Positions 1-10,405 of a stretch of DNA of 64,000 nt are shown piece after piece (position 1 is the first letter of the stretch; every line of letters begins with the position of its first letter). Both the position numbers and the translations under genes were made by a program. Below the pieces are notes generated by a model. That model worked only from the letters and a program-made list of their open reading frames with translations, had not been told where the DNA came from and ran no database searches. The stretch is from Adiantum capillus-veneris (lineage: Eukaryota > Streptophyta > Polypodiopsida > Polypodiales > Pteridaceae), in the NCBI GenBank assembly GCA_014529385.2, contig CM043969.1:17654446-17718445 (forward strand). Direction: 5' to 3'.

Positions 1-3
1 ATT

Positions 4-675
4 GCAAAATCCATGTATAGCTTGATAACACACTTTCAGTGGATTGAGGCATGTGAAGAATCCTTCATGAACCTTAAGCAAGATTTCACCTCAGCTCCAA
101 TATTGAAAGCACCAGATTGGAATAAGATATTCCACGTACATGTAGATGCTTCCAATTTTGCTATCGGGTGTATACTAACTCAACCAGGAGACGGGAAAAT
201 TGACTTTCTTATTTCTTATGCTAGCCGACAGTTGAACATGGCAGAAAATAATTACACCACCACCGAAAGAGAAGGATTAGGAATGATCTATGCCATTAAA
301 AAGTATAGACATTACCTATTAGCCAAAAAGTTTGTGTTCTTTGTAGACCACCAAGCTTTGTTGTATTTGGTCAACAAGCCATGCAGCACAGGAAGAATAG
401 TGAGATGGTTCATCATTCTTCTGGAATTTGATTTCATTGTGGTTGTAAAAAAGGGCACTAGACATCAACGAGCAGATCATTTGTCAAGGATTGTTTCAGG
501 AGAATCACCTAAAGTGGTAGACGATGATCTACCAGATGCCTATTTGTTCTCCGTAGAAATGATACCTCGATGGTCAAAAAGCATGATGTCATTGATGACA
601 GTAGCTCAAGTGGATTCACACTACCACTTCCTATTACAATCAGATCGGCTATGTGTATCAATTACTAGCTGGTAG
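4..675 (+). pseudogene. Ty3/gypsy pol fragment: end of reverse transcriptase and RNase H
   Basis: The window opens inside a gypsy polyprotein. The reading frame gives the RT-to-RNase H connection (FTSAPILKAPDW) and then an RNase H domain with FHVHVDASNFAIG (first catalytic Asp), a TTTEREGLGMIYAI helix carrying the Glu, FFVDHQALLYLV (third Asp) and HQRADHLSRI. RNase H degrades the RNA strand of the RNA/DNA hybrid during reverse transcription. The frame is open to about base 673 and shifts there into the integrase frame starting near 653. The 5' part of the element lies outside the window. The family is clearly Ty3/gypsy; the catalytic residues look intact but the element is broken further downstream. 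Confidence 0.9.
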
Positions 676-1135
676 GCTATACAAAAGAAATCGAGAAGGA
701 ATATTGCTCTTATGCATTAATCCTGAAGAAAGAAAACAGTACTTGAGTCAAGCACATGTTACCATAGTAGGACTTCACTTTACGAAAGACCAAACTATGC
801 AACGAATTTTAAGACTTGGAGTATTTTGGCCGACTATGAGGAGTGACGTTCGATCTTTTGTAAAGGATTGTCCTCAATGTCAAAAACAAACACCCATACC
901 TCATGCAACATTGTTTCAAATGTCACTTGTTCCTAAGTTGAGTAACTATCTATTTACTTACTTAAGAAGCCGAACATTTCCTGAGGATATGAGTAAACGT
1001 GGTCAAAGAGCAATTGAAACTGAAGCAAGAGACTATGCTCTTATTGGGAACCAATTGTATCGGAGAGGTAAAGATCAACATTTGCGTCTTTGTGCATTAT
1101 ATTCCGATTATAGAACAAGCACATCATTAGGATGA
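653..1135 (+). pseudogene. Integrase N-terminus, first H2C2 zinc module, plus start of a second module
   Basis: LSQAHVTIVGLHFTKDQT, then ILRLGVFWPTMRSDV and VKDCPQCQK form a normal zf-H2C2 integrase module (His, His, Cys, Cys). Instead of the integrase core there follows a spacer (HATLFQMSLVPKL) and then IETEARDYALIGNQLYRRGK, which is the usual lead-in to an H2C2 module. A second module therefore begins here. It is cut by foreign DNA from about 1,136, and its Cys pair (RCDACQNKQK) reappears at about 1,690. The gypsy copy at 35.3-36.0 kb has the same two-module order, so the duplication is a family trait and not a local accident. Confidence 0.75.
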
Positions 1136-1650
1136 GAACGGAGTCTAGGAGGGCCTCTTTATTTGGCAGGGTTAAGGAAGTCAAACCTTTAGTGATAAGA
1201 AAGTAATCAAAAGACAACTTTTGAATTCAAACAGGCAAAACAACTAGTTTATTTGAATTCAAAGTTTCCTCCCAAATTGGAATTTAAAATCTAGCGGGTA
1301 AAACTATATCATATAGCATATCTACGGAAAGAGCTCAACGTGTAGATTGCAGGTATATGATCTCCGCTCAAATCAGAGATCATATGTGGGAGTTATGGAA
1401 GTCCAAAAATAAAAATAAAAATTACACCTCCTTTTTGGGGGGAAAAGTGCATCCTTTGACTACTCTTCCATACCCACCATGCTTGGACACATGGAGTACA
1501 CCTATTCGTCAAAATGTTAATCACCTCCATAAGCTCATGGCAAATAAAGAGGCCCTCATATACCCCATCCTCTTCCTAATGGCTGGATTAGCTAGAGGTC
1601 TCACTTTTCTAGTGAGACCACCACAAGAGCAATCTTGATGGTGGCCAACA
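1136..1650. mobile_element. Short insertion in the integrase gene, with internal inverted repeat
   Basis: About 515 bp without recognisable coding sequence separates the two halves of the second H2C2 module. GGCCTCTTTATTTG near 1,152 recurs inverted near 1,547-1,560. A small hairpin (GGTCTCAC / GTGAGACC) lies at 1,595-1,619. The inverted repeat and non-coding content suggest a small non-autonomous DNA transposon. I could not define exact ends or a target duplication. Confidence 0.35.
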
Positions 1651-2665
1651 CTTTTTGCAGATGCCAAAGAATATGTTTGAAGGTGTGATGCATGTCAAAA
1701 CAAGCAAAAATGCCAACACGTATAGATAGCATGCCCTTAAGACCAATGATGGGGACTATAGATTTTGTAAAATGGGGTATAGATTTTGTTGGGCCAATAT
1801 AGCCACCTTCTTATAGAACCCAAGCTCAATATATAATTGTAGCTATGGACTATTTGACCAAGTGGGCCGAGGCTAAAGCAACTCAAAAGAATGATGCCAG
1901 AACCACTGTTGAATTCTTATATGAGTATGTATTCACGAGATATGGACTACCAATAGAAATTGTCAGTGATCGAGGAACTCATTTCCTCAATGAGGTAATC
2001 GAGTATTTTCTTAATGAGTTTATGGTCCCATAACAAATCAGCTCATCCACAAGCAAACGGACAAGCTGAACATACAAACAAAATTCTTAGCTCGGTGCTG
2101 ACTAAAGTGTTAGTTCAGGAAGGACAGACTGGGAAATGAATCTCCATGCTGCTCTATGGGCTTATCGAGTTTCATTATAAATAGCTTTGAATGCTACACC
2201 CTTTAACTTTGTTTATGGTCTTGATGCCATACTACCAATAGAATTTCTTTTATCGACATTAAGGGTAGCACGGAATCTTGAGTGGACTAGACATGAATTG
2301 TCAAAAAGACTTGAAGATTTGGAAAAGCTAGATGAGTAAAGACTAGCTGTTGTAGCTCACATCTATGCACAAAAGCAGAAACAAAAATAGTTTTTTGATT
2401 CCCACTTAATCACAAAAATCTTCAAAAAAGGGGACTTAGTTTTAGTCTATTCTCTTAAGCAACACATTCTCAAGTTTAAGAAAAAGGGAAACGGACTGTT
2501 TATCATTGAAGATGTATCACCAAGTGAAGCAGTAAAATTTTCCACCCTAGATGGTGAACCAATGGCTAATTGGATTAGTGGATGTCATTTAAAGAAATAA
2601 AATCTGCCTCTAACCAATGAATTTCTAGAAAGAATGTATGCAGCCAAGACAAGAAAGATTAAATG
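1651..2665 (+). pseudogene. Ty3/gypsy integrase: second H2C2 end, catalytic core and C-terminus
   Basis: RCDACQNKQK is followed by the core start KWGIDFVGPI (first Asp), AMDYLTKWAEAKATQK, IVSDRGTHFLNEV (second Asp) and, after a stop, HPQANGQAEHTNKIL (the Glu region). The C-terminal part runs through YAQKQKQK, KGDLVLVYSLKQ and NWISGCHLKK to about 2,665. Integrase would join retroelement cDNA to host DNA. Several stops and frameshifts (for example after FMVP at 2,031, in KLDE-stop near 2,338 and after CHLKK) make it a pseudogene. The C-terminal end is closely matched by the copy at 50,866-51,303. Confidence 0.85.
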
Positions 2666-2779
2666 ATAGCAGGTTATTAATGAAGCCGAAGAGGAAGCTT
2701 GGCTTCGGGTACTTAAATGAAAAGCTAATCTCAAGAACAACAAATACCGATTCCCATCAACACTCTGGAAATAGATGAC

Positions 2780-3160
2780 CGACAATGGGAATTACCTAAT
2801 GATGCAGTTTCAACAAATGATGACTGGTTAGACACAATGGACCTTCGCATTAAAATACAAGTCAACAATCATAGCACCAATGCTTTGGTCGACACAGGAG
2901 CTAGAGTAAATGCAATCAGTTATTCCACGCACAAAAAGGTAACAAGTCAAGCATTGACAGTAGGAATAGCGACAATCAAAGGATGCAACAAGAACCCATC
3001 CCCAACATTGGGAGTAGTCAACTTGAACGTGATAGTACATGGATGTTCATGTCCTCATCAGTTTGTATGCTTACCAGATGAACACATGAATGAGACGATG
3101 ATTCTTGGAATTTCCTGGATGCGGACATACAAAGCAGTACCAGAGTGGGATACAAATTAG
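2780..3160 (+). pseudogene. Retropepsin-like aspartic protease domain located 3' of integrase
   Basis: The frame reads MDLRIKIQVNNHSTNALVDTGARVNAIS, quoted in parts: the active-site loop is LVDTGA, and near the end comes the second retropepsin signature MILGISWM followed by AVPEWDTN. These are the two halves of a retropepsin fold. In Ty3/gypsy elements the protease normally lies between gag and RT. Here it begins about 170 bp downstream of the integrase C-terminus, in the place where some plant gypsy elements carry an env-like ORF. The catalytic DTGA is intact. The same arrangement is seen in decayed form at 51.5 kb, and a degenerate counterpart (VIDPEA) sits at 24.8 kb in the minus-strand element. 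Confidence 0.75.
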
Positions 3161-3715
3161 CTAAAGCTATCACCTAAAGGCGGGCAACTCATTGTTCCAA
3201 TTGCACCAAGCAAGGAGGAATGGAAGGGAAGCAATCAGCATACCAAACCACAAAGTAATCAATCTTCTCCATCCCCTTGACAAGCAAATGTTACAAGTAG
3301 CATGCAAGGAGTCAGGAAAATTTGGGTACCAAAAGCACAGCTTAAGGATAAGCCAATTAAAATCCGGGTGCCTGAAACTTCACCGACAAAACAAAAGAAG
3401 GTTCCAAGGGTTAAAACACAAAGATGAGCATCTCCAAACAAGGAACCTAACATGAAATTGGTTTGGAAGAAAAAAGAGCACTTATCTTCTCCACAAACCG
3501 TAAAACCAATCAAGCAATGGCGAGTTAAGTCTCAAAAGACTCCACCACACCATACAACACCAAGCAAACCAAGCTACCAATGGCAAGAAAAAGCTCGACA
3601 ACAGTCAAAAGTGCTACCAACAGCTCAAGCAATTAGCATGTTGAAGCATTGTGATGGTACAATCAAACAAAGAGCACACAAGCTACAAGATTTTCTCTTT
3701 GAAAGTCAGTAGCAG
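3161..3715 (+). pseudogene. Trp/Gln/Lys-rich tail downstream of the 3' protease domain
   Basis: The tail is in more than one frame because of indels: first VRKIWVPKAQLKDKPIKI, then KQWRVKSQKTPPHH, SYQWQEKARQQ and a short C-terminal helix (MLKHCDGTIKQRAHKLQDFL). It is basic, rich in Pro/Gln and carries regularly placed Trp residues in a W-V-P-K-like setting. A similar WVPK tail follows the second protease-like domain in the minus-strand element (23.4-24.6 kb), and KYKWVSKKS occurs at 52.3 kb. No known domain is recognised. A nucleic-acid-binding or scaffold role would be a guess. Confidence 0.5.
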
Positions 3716-3900
3716 CAAACCTCAACATCAGAAACCCTTGAGTTAATTACTCAAGACCGAGCTCATGCACATCATAGTGGTTTGAATTTCATTGATCTTT
3801 AAAGCATGGTAGAGCCAACCACGACTATGCATAGACATGATTGTTCAACCCATACGCACAGTCGTCCCGAAGTACGCCATCTAGGAGGGGTGGAAGGTCA
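3716..3900 (+). other. 3' untranslated end of gypsy element with polypurine tract
   Basis: The coding tail ends at 3,710. A purine-rich run with few interruptions (TAGGAGGGGTGGAAGG, about 3,880-3,896) fits a polypurine tract that primes plus-strand synthesis. The context ACCCATACGCACAG before it resembles ACCCATACACATTAC before the purine run at 52,553-52,569 in the sister copy. No LTR could be defined after it. Confidence 0.4.
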
Positions 3901-5300
3901 CTAAGTAATTAAGGGCAATGTTTGAAGAGGGAGAAAAAAGTTCGATGTTAACGTGTGATTTTTTATAAAATTACCTAATAATTCCCTTTATAATTCATCA
4001 TCAAGGAAAAATTCACTGATAATATCTTCCCGATGAGTGTAAATAGTGTATATACTATCAGAAAATCATCAAAAAATAATCCCTTTTGGGTATTTTTCAT
4101 CATTTTAATTGATAGTGAGACTTAAAAATAGAAAAATCCAAATAAAAATAATAAATCTGTGTTTTTCAATGGATTTTATTAATTATTGGATTTTCACATT
4201 ACTTTTTTAGAGAATTTTGTTATTTTCCTTGATTTTTCCAATAAACAGGTCAAAAATTAATAATAAATAGCAAGGAAGTTCAAACGGAAAAACGAAAGAC
4301 ACGAAGGTGATCAGAAAAAAAATTTCAATGAAATCAGAAGATGGAAGCGGGAAGCCTAAATTAGGTGGCCAGGCCTACTTTTGCAAAATTCTTGCAGAAT
4401 GAGCTACAGGAATCTGATCTAGGAAATTTTTGAGTCTAACATAGATTTCACGGCCTAGTAGGACTAACGAGCGAATCTGGGGAAAATCGGTTCGGGAAGT
4501 TCGGGTATAGATATCCAAGGCAGGCTAAAACCACCTCATTTTCACTTGTGGCCTTTGCAAAGAGAGCTTTTCGACCTCTTTCGCGCGTCTTTTCCGGAGT
4601 CTACAGTTGCTCGTTTTCAGCACCGTCTCACACGAGACATGAGGGGTAAGTTCTTTACTCATCAATGATCCATTTTGTATGGACGGTAGCTAGTGTAAAC
4701 CCCTAGAAAAAACCCTACAAACCGAGCAGTGCACGAATACCTACGACCAAAAATTGACCATAGTGGCCTGTCAGCTAGACCAAATCAAATGGGATTTGAA
4801 CTGCAGCATGCCCTAACATAATAAATTTTTTCTATATCATTAGTTGACCATTCGACAGGGGTCGAGGGGGTCCCCAGTAGAAAAGCTAGGGTTTTGGCAA
4901 ATGCCAGAATTCCGATTTGACTCTACAGACACGAGGTTCATATACAGTGTATATGATTGGTTTAGTGAAATCAATCAAGCAAAGAAAGCCCTTGAAAGGC
5001 AGAAAACGGCTCGAAGGCTACAAAGCGTCAACTTCGACATACGGGGTCAAAACTGACTCCAAATGAGCCAGAATTGAATGAGTTGCTTCACGACTATGTT
5101 GCGGACAAGTCGAGAGCTTCAAAATTGATTGACCAACTCCATAGGCAGTGTAGTCACAGAAATCGGTAATTTCAGAGTCGACAAAGCACAAAGTGATGCC
5201 GGCAAGACCAAACTTGACCAAATTCAATTTAGGACTTGTTTTAGGTGTATAGAATGTGTTTAGGTCAAAATTTGTAAGTTTTGCAAAAAATTTGTGTGGC
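3901..5300. other. AT-rich non-coding stretch
   Basis: No convincing gene. From 3,950 to about 4,260 it is very AT-rich; from about 4,300 to 4,650 it becomes more mixed with pyrimidine-rich runs. It may be an LTR plus leader of the element whose ORF starts near 6.1 kb, but I found no second LTR copy and no primer-binding site. Confidence 0.4.
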
Positions 5301-5304
5301 TGTT

Positions 5305-5890
5305 GTAAATAATCGTGATTATTTACTTTTGCACTATTTTTACTTGGAAATTGTATCATCAACTCACCTATCATGTGTACACACCTGTTACATGCCAAAA
5401 ATCAAGTATGAACCAAAATGAGCACCTATAACTTGGAAGATTGCCAGAAAATGCAAAGAAGTCCTTGCAAGCCAATTTTTGGGTTATGGACAACATTTCT
5501 TGATCCAAATCACTTCATATCTCATACACAGGGTCTATACAATGCCTAGAACCAATTTGTACCAAAAAATATTGATTTTGATAGAAAAGTTAATAATCGT
5601 GATTATTTACTTTCTAGCCAAAATGGGGGAATTTTGATATTTTGCCATCATACATCCAAAGTACATGATGTATTAAGCCCACTAGCCAAGTTTGGACCAA
5701 TTTGGAGCTCAAAATATCAAATTTCCACTATATCTACTGTTTCAGAGACCTAAAGCCAAAATCTGGTACCATTGCCCATATTTCACTCAGAGCATGTATT
5801 TGGTATATACTTCAAACTTGTGATGCCACATTGCCAAGTTTGCAAAATGTTGAAAAAAATACTCAGCTGTAAATAATTGCGATTGTTTAC
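5305..5890. repeat. Three 22-bp palindromes spaced about 282 bp in a retroelement leader
   Basis: Copies lie at 5,305-5,326, 5,589-5,610 and 5,869-5,890, spaced 284 and 280 bp. The ideal half-site is GTAAATAATCG followed by its reverse complement. Copies 1 and 2 differ at the centre by CG to TG, and copy 3 by CG to TG at the other position, which are CpG-type transitions. Copies 2 and 3 have one further change each. They precede the coiled-coil ORF that starts near 6.1 kb, as the eight palindromes at 29.2-31.1 kb precede gag in the minus-strand element. Confidence 0.8.
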
Positions 5891-6081
5891 TTTGGTTGCA
5901 AAAATTTGTTTGGACTTTACAATTTTTTTCCTTGCATGTTTTTATGCATCTATGCTTGTTCAAAAATTGATTTGAAGCAAATTGGACCAAAATTGTCAGC
6001 ATTTCAGACTCAAGGACATTTCAGAGAAAAATTCGACAAATCTGCTAACTTCTTTGACACTCTATTCTATCAACAGGAGCC

Positions 6082-6842
6082 ATGCAAGAAGCAGAGAGAG
6101 CCAAGAAGAAGCTCAACCAAAAAGAAAAGTTGCAGGAGCTGCCCGCATACCAACTGGATCCAGATTCAGTCAAAGCCACCAAGGCAGCATATCTTTCAAA
6201 AGAACAGCTAGAAGAGCATCACACCACAGTGTTCACCGGCAGATTCAAGAGTGAGGAGGGACATCAGGTAGAGTTATAACTCCTACCGAAAGAAGTACAT
6301 GATGTTGCCACAAAGCCTGAAAGCCTGAGACCAAAGAAGCCAACCGCAAGCTAGGACTCAGAGATTTCTATAAAGAGGAGCTGTGCGGTGTGGATTTCCA
6401 AAAAGCTTATGAGCTTTTATCCATGATTAAAGAAGATATAACTGCCCAAATTTCTGACCCACAGGGAAATAAATTCAAAGTGGTAATAACCAAAGAAATA
6501 GTGACAGAAGCACTCAAACTGCCCACAGAAGGAATGACGATGAGGGCAAGGGACAGGAAAATGGCAGGTACTTTCACCAAAGAAACCCCCGCAGCCACTT
6601 TTGTAGATCTAATTCACAAGGAAGTGGAAGAGCTAGCTAGGTTATACCACCAACATTTCCACTTCTTGGCTAAAAGGCCACCAAGGTATACCACGCCAAA
6701 TCACGCGATTGCCACCACCTTCACTCAAGTCCTCAAGTCAACAACCAGGCAACCGGTGGACCACGCACAATACATCCTGACCACTTTGAAAGGCACAAAA
6801 AAGAAGGAAAGATCACTTGCTTGGGTGCACCAGAGGTATTGA
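6082..6842 (+). pseudogene. N-terminal part of a retroelement ORF of unknown function
   Basis: Two adjoining open stretches (6,082-6,279 and 6,390-6,842) encode a Lys/Glu-rich helix (MQEAERAKKKLNQKEKLQEL) and then a compact segment with VVITKEIVTEALKLPTEGM and FVDLIHKEVEELARLYHQHF. The second resembles in style the plant-transposon ORF domains that precede or replace gag in Tat/Athila-type elements; this is pattern recognition only. Stops at 6,277 and 6,840 break the frame. No zinc knuckle is seen. Its position after the palindrome-bearing leader supports a retroelement origin. Confidence 0.5.
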
Positions 6843-8560
6843 CAAGGATTGCATATCATTCCGTTGGCATGGCCGACAACCTACCACCTGCCCCAGACCA
6901 AAACACTTGGATACTGGTAGCACAACCATCTCCTCGAGTTACTAGATCAGCCAAGAGATCCTACAGATCTGATGAAGTGTCAGTTGAGAGCTCACCGGAA
7001 AGACACTGCACCGAAAGCTCAAATAATGAGGAAAAGAGGGCAAGAAGAGAGGAGATGAAGAGAAAAGCTATGGCCGCACACCAAGAAGAGCCCGTGCAAA
7101 ATCAAGCCCATTTTGAAAGAGAAAAACATGCCTACTAGCACAACCGACAAGCACAAGGAAAGGACCCAAAAAAATGGGTGCCTACTGGACTTAAGGGCCC
7201 AAGGACAAAGCATCACACCAGAAAAGAAGCTGAAGATCCAACAGAGTCCTTGGAAAAAATGTATCAAGAAGCAGAATCCTTGAAGTTGAAAGAAGCCCAA
7301 GAAGAGGCAAGGAAAGCAAAAGAGGTGGAGGGACCAGAGACAAGATCCGAGGAAATGTCAAGGGAAGAGGCACAACACGACTAAGGTCACGAGTCTCCCC
7401 GACCCACTTCACCGTCTACTGAACAACAGGACAACCCTCTGCCAAGCCCACCACCATCACTGGTAGGTAAGGACACCACCAAAGAGACAGAGTCTGAATC
7501 AAAAGAAGTAGAAGAATCTGCACAAGAGGCTACTGCTACACAAGAGCAACAAAAAGAGAAAGAAGCATAGCCGGAACAAGAGAAAGCAACCAAAGCTACA
7601 CAAGAGCCTGAACAGCAAAAGACAGATGAATACAATAGGCAACCACTACACAAGAGCAGCAACCAGAGAAAGAACCTGAGCCAAAAAAGGAAACAAGTAC
7701 TACACAAGAGGACACAACAAAGTATGAGCGAGCACCCTCCTATTGCAGCACAGCAAGAGAAGGCCGAGACATAACCCTCTACCTCCACAGAAAAAGAACA
7801 GCCACAGCCTCAAGGGCAAGAAGAACCAACTGCCACAATGCAGCTGCGAGAGACACAAGAAACTACTAAGACATCTAGGTAGCTAACAAGACAGGAAGAG
7901 TGACAATTGAATGACGAAGTAATCCTGCAAGTCAACGAATATGCAAGGCAAATGCAGGATATGACGAAACAACTCCGATCAGCAGCACTTGGCCGTGGCA
8001 CAAAGGCCAAGGAGTTAGAGATGGTGATTGACACTCTCCAAGGAGAGTTAGCTGAGACTGAATGAACGTCATCATCGATCTTTAGAGACAAGTGCAAGAA
8101 ATGAAAACCGAAGCTAAACAACATCAGCTAACAAGAGACAGACAACTGAATGAGATGGAGGAGCTAGGTGATCTGCTTACAAAGTTATCAGATGCATGTA
8201 AAGCCAAGGATAAACACTTGACAGAAGTTACAGACGAACTTCTAACGAAAACCCTGTCAGCTCAAAAAATTCAAGTGCAGTTGGATGTCGCGAATGCTTC
8301 TTTACAATAATCCGAACAAAGAATAAATGATCATGCAATTTTCTTGTGGCAAATACGAGAGAATCCAGCCGTAGCCTCGATCAAAGGAACAGATGAAGTG
8401 CACAAAGCATTAGAGAAAAAGAACAAAGACCTCGAGCTAGAGTTAAATCTGGAGCAATCTCAACGCAGAGACCTAGCTTTGATGCGGGTCCAAAGGGAAG
8501 AAGAATTGCTAAAAGAAATAGCTGAGCTTAAAAGAGTTAACCAGCTCTGCTGAGAGATGG
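6843..8560 (+). pseudogene. Glu/Gln/Lys-rich coiled-coil region of a retroelement ORF
   Basis: In alternating frames the sequence encodes long charged helices: EEKRARREEMKRKAMAAHQEE, given in part near 7,030; ESLKLKEAQEEARKAKEVEG near 7,280; repeated ATQEQ/KEPE blocks at 7,500-7,720; QMQDMTKQLRSAALGRGTKA near 7,950; RQLNEMEELGDLLTKLSDAC near 8,140; and LELELNLEQSQRRDLALMRV near 8,430. Heptad-like Leu spacing suggests a coiled coil. At least five stops or shifts show decay. It joins the N-terminal segment to the domain at 8,592-9,503. Confidence 0.5.
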
Positions 8561-8591
8561 AAAGTCAGAAACGCAAGAAGAGGTAGGCACT

Positions 8592-9503
8592 TTGGAGCAG
8601 CATCAAATAGATATACCCTCAGTGTCATTTGCTGAACCTGAGACACTGTCCACATCAGAGCTAAGTGGTGAGGAAGATTTTCACGTAAACATTACAGATG
8701 AAGACACTGTGCCCATGGTCCAGATCTCAAAGGCTGAAGAAGATGCACTAAAAGAAAAGATTACACAAGAGGTGGATGAGCAGTGGAAGGCAGCGATGGA
8801 TTGGGAGTTGAGAGTTATTCATTTCTTCAATGTTACACAACTCACACCCAATCAAATCAATGCGCAATGGCACCAACAGCCCATGCCATACCCTCTGATA
8901 AAAGTTGAGCTACTACAGGTTAAAGAAAGTCTTTATACAGACATGCAAATAGATGGCGCAGATAAGGACCACCCAAAGTGGCGGTTGAGCTGGCTGAACA
9001 AAAACCCAAGGTACTTGATTTTGTTCACAAGAGCACCTGTGGCCCTGCAAAGAGATCCGACCTTCTGTCCAGTACCAAGAGTAAGGACTTGGCAAGCGCA
9101 TGAGGCACTAATGAAGAAGCGGCCAACCTGGCTGAACTACTCGAGATTGCCAGCTCCAGAAAAGGGACCGGCCATAGAGGAATACATGGTGAAAACCCTA
9201 AAGGGCACCATGTCATTCTTCAAAAGTCTACATGATCTCTCATGTGTAATGTTATATAAAATATGCCGAATGTTGCTCACCTGTATTGAAGTTTTTCATG
9301 AGCCAGAGCAAGCAAGCACCCCTTGGATGTCATTCCTCAAGGGTAATAAAGGTTTGTGCTATGATCTCAGTGGCCAACCTTCCGAAGAAGTTCTTTATGG
9401 CTTCTACGCCAGATGCATGTCTCTACCTTCACACAATATCCTGGGGGATTCACTATGGATTTCCGTATGGTATCACATGAGTGTACAAGAGGGGGGTTTT
9501 TAA
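8592..9503 (+). pseudogene. C-terminal globular segment of the coiled-coil retroelement ORF
   Basis: An uninterrupted 303-codon frame. It starts acidic (FAEPETLSTSELSGEEDF) and then becomes globular with many Trp/Pro residues (WRLSWLNKNPRYLILFTRAP, KRPTWLNYSRLPAPEKGPA, HEPEQASTPWMSFLKGNKGL, FYARCMSLPSHNILGDSLW). It ends at VQEGGF-stop. I do not recognise the family. The sequence continues the same reading sense as the coiled coil, with 30 bp between the last coil frame and this one, so it is most likely the C-terminal domain of the same decayed protein. Confidence 0.5.
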
Positions 9504-9593
9504 AGGTCAAACATAAGCGTATACAATAGGGGTAGCCCCCCATTATTTCATGCTTGTACCGTATGCATAAGGGAGTGGGGGACCTACCCCACA

Positions 9594-9627
9594 AGGCGGG
9601 GGGGCGGGGGGGGGGGGGGGGGGGGTT
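9594..9627. repeat. Poly-G tract
   Basis: GGCGGG followed by runs of G interrupted once by C, ending near 9,627; about 22 consecutive G residues. It can form a G-quadruplex, and its length is a likely place for assembly error. It marks the approximate end of the retroelement sequence and the start of the host-fragment region. Confidence 0.85.
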
Positions 9628-9639
9628 AAGTGCTTATGC

Positions 9640-10230
9640 CATAAGACACATGGCCTAACAAGCCAATTAAAGAATCTTTCACATGAGGGTGTTGTTCTTG
9701 GTATTTCAAAGAGTTGATTTACTCCACTAGCAAACTAAGATAGCTATACCAATGAGAAGATATGGTACCTCCCCGTCCTTTCCCTTAGCTAACATCTTTA
9801 AAACTTGTTCACAACAAGCTTCTAGATTTGTTGGGGTCAATGCTACAATAAACTTGACTAGTCTTCTTTTATATAGCCACTAGGCATCACTATCTTGGAC
9901 ATTGAGACCCTCATTAGCCTCTTCAACATCATCATCATCATCATCATCAATACCACCATCTGCATAGGCTTTGTCTCCACATCTGCACCCTCATTTTATT
10001 TATTGTTGTCTTCTTGCATATCATCCAAGTCACTCTTCTCTTCTTCTTCTTCATATGCAAACTCAATAGCAACACGAATGGCATGATCAAGAGCTTCTCT
10101 TGCACCCACGATACCAATCATTGTAATCTATAATAAGTTTCCCAATCTTTGCATCTGTATGCATTGTTTAGTAGCTTTCAAACTCTTTCTTCTCGTCTAG
10201 ATCCTTGTTTACACATATCATGTATTTACA
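9640..10230 (-). pseudogene. Decayed coding fragment, unassigned, with (ATG)n microsatellite
   Basis: On the minus strand short readable segments occur in order: IGIVGAREALDHAIRVAIEF, then an acidic run (EEEEEKSDLDDM), then a poly-Asp stretch encoded by the CAT/ATG microsatellite at about 9,927-9,949, then KFIVALTPTNLEACCEQVLK and AKGKDGEVPYLLIG. The acidic linker between structured segments looks like true coding sequence, but stops break every frame. I do not recognise the protein. Confidence 0.3.
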
Positions 10231-10405
10231 ATTGTACACTGATGTACATTACAACCTCGAGAGGCAACCGTGGGAGCCACCCGCCCCAATAAAGGAAGAG
10301 AATACACCCAAGAGAACGCAACCCGTGAGCCTCGAACCCTGAACCTTGGGGTTACATCACAAAGGTTTCACCAAGTGAGGCCACTCTTTCATTGTAGAGG
10401 GCTAG
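10230..10405 (-). mobile_element. SINE-like element (tRNA-derived), tentative
   Basis: On the minus strand, TGGCCTCACTTGG (A-box-like) is followed about 40 nt later by GGGTTCGAGGC, which resembles the RNA polymerase III B box GGTTCGANTCC. The region downstream (TGGCTCCCACGGTTGCCTC, then GTTGTAATGTACA) is unrelated to tRNA, as in SINE bodies. Spacing and order fit a tRNA-derived SINE. Flanking duplications were not found. Confidence 0.4.

Noticed and set aside
3946-4640. LTR of the element with the 6.1-9.5 kb ORF
   Set aside because: TGTTAACG follows a purine run, but no second LTR, terminal CA or primer-binding site could be found.
9606-9627. Poly-G tract as functional G-quadruplex regulator
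   Set aside because: It may form one, but nothing links it to a promoter, and homopolymers are error-prone in assembly.
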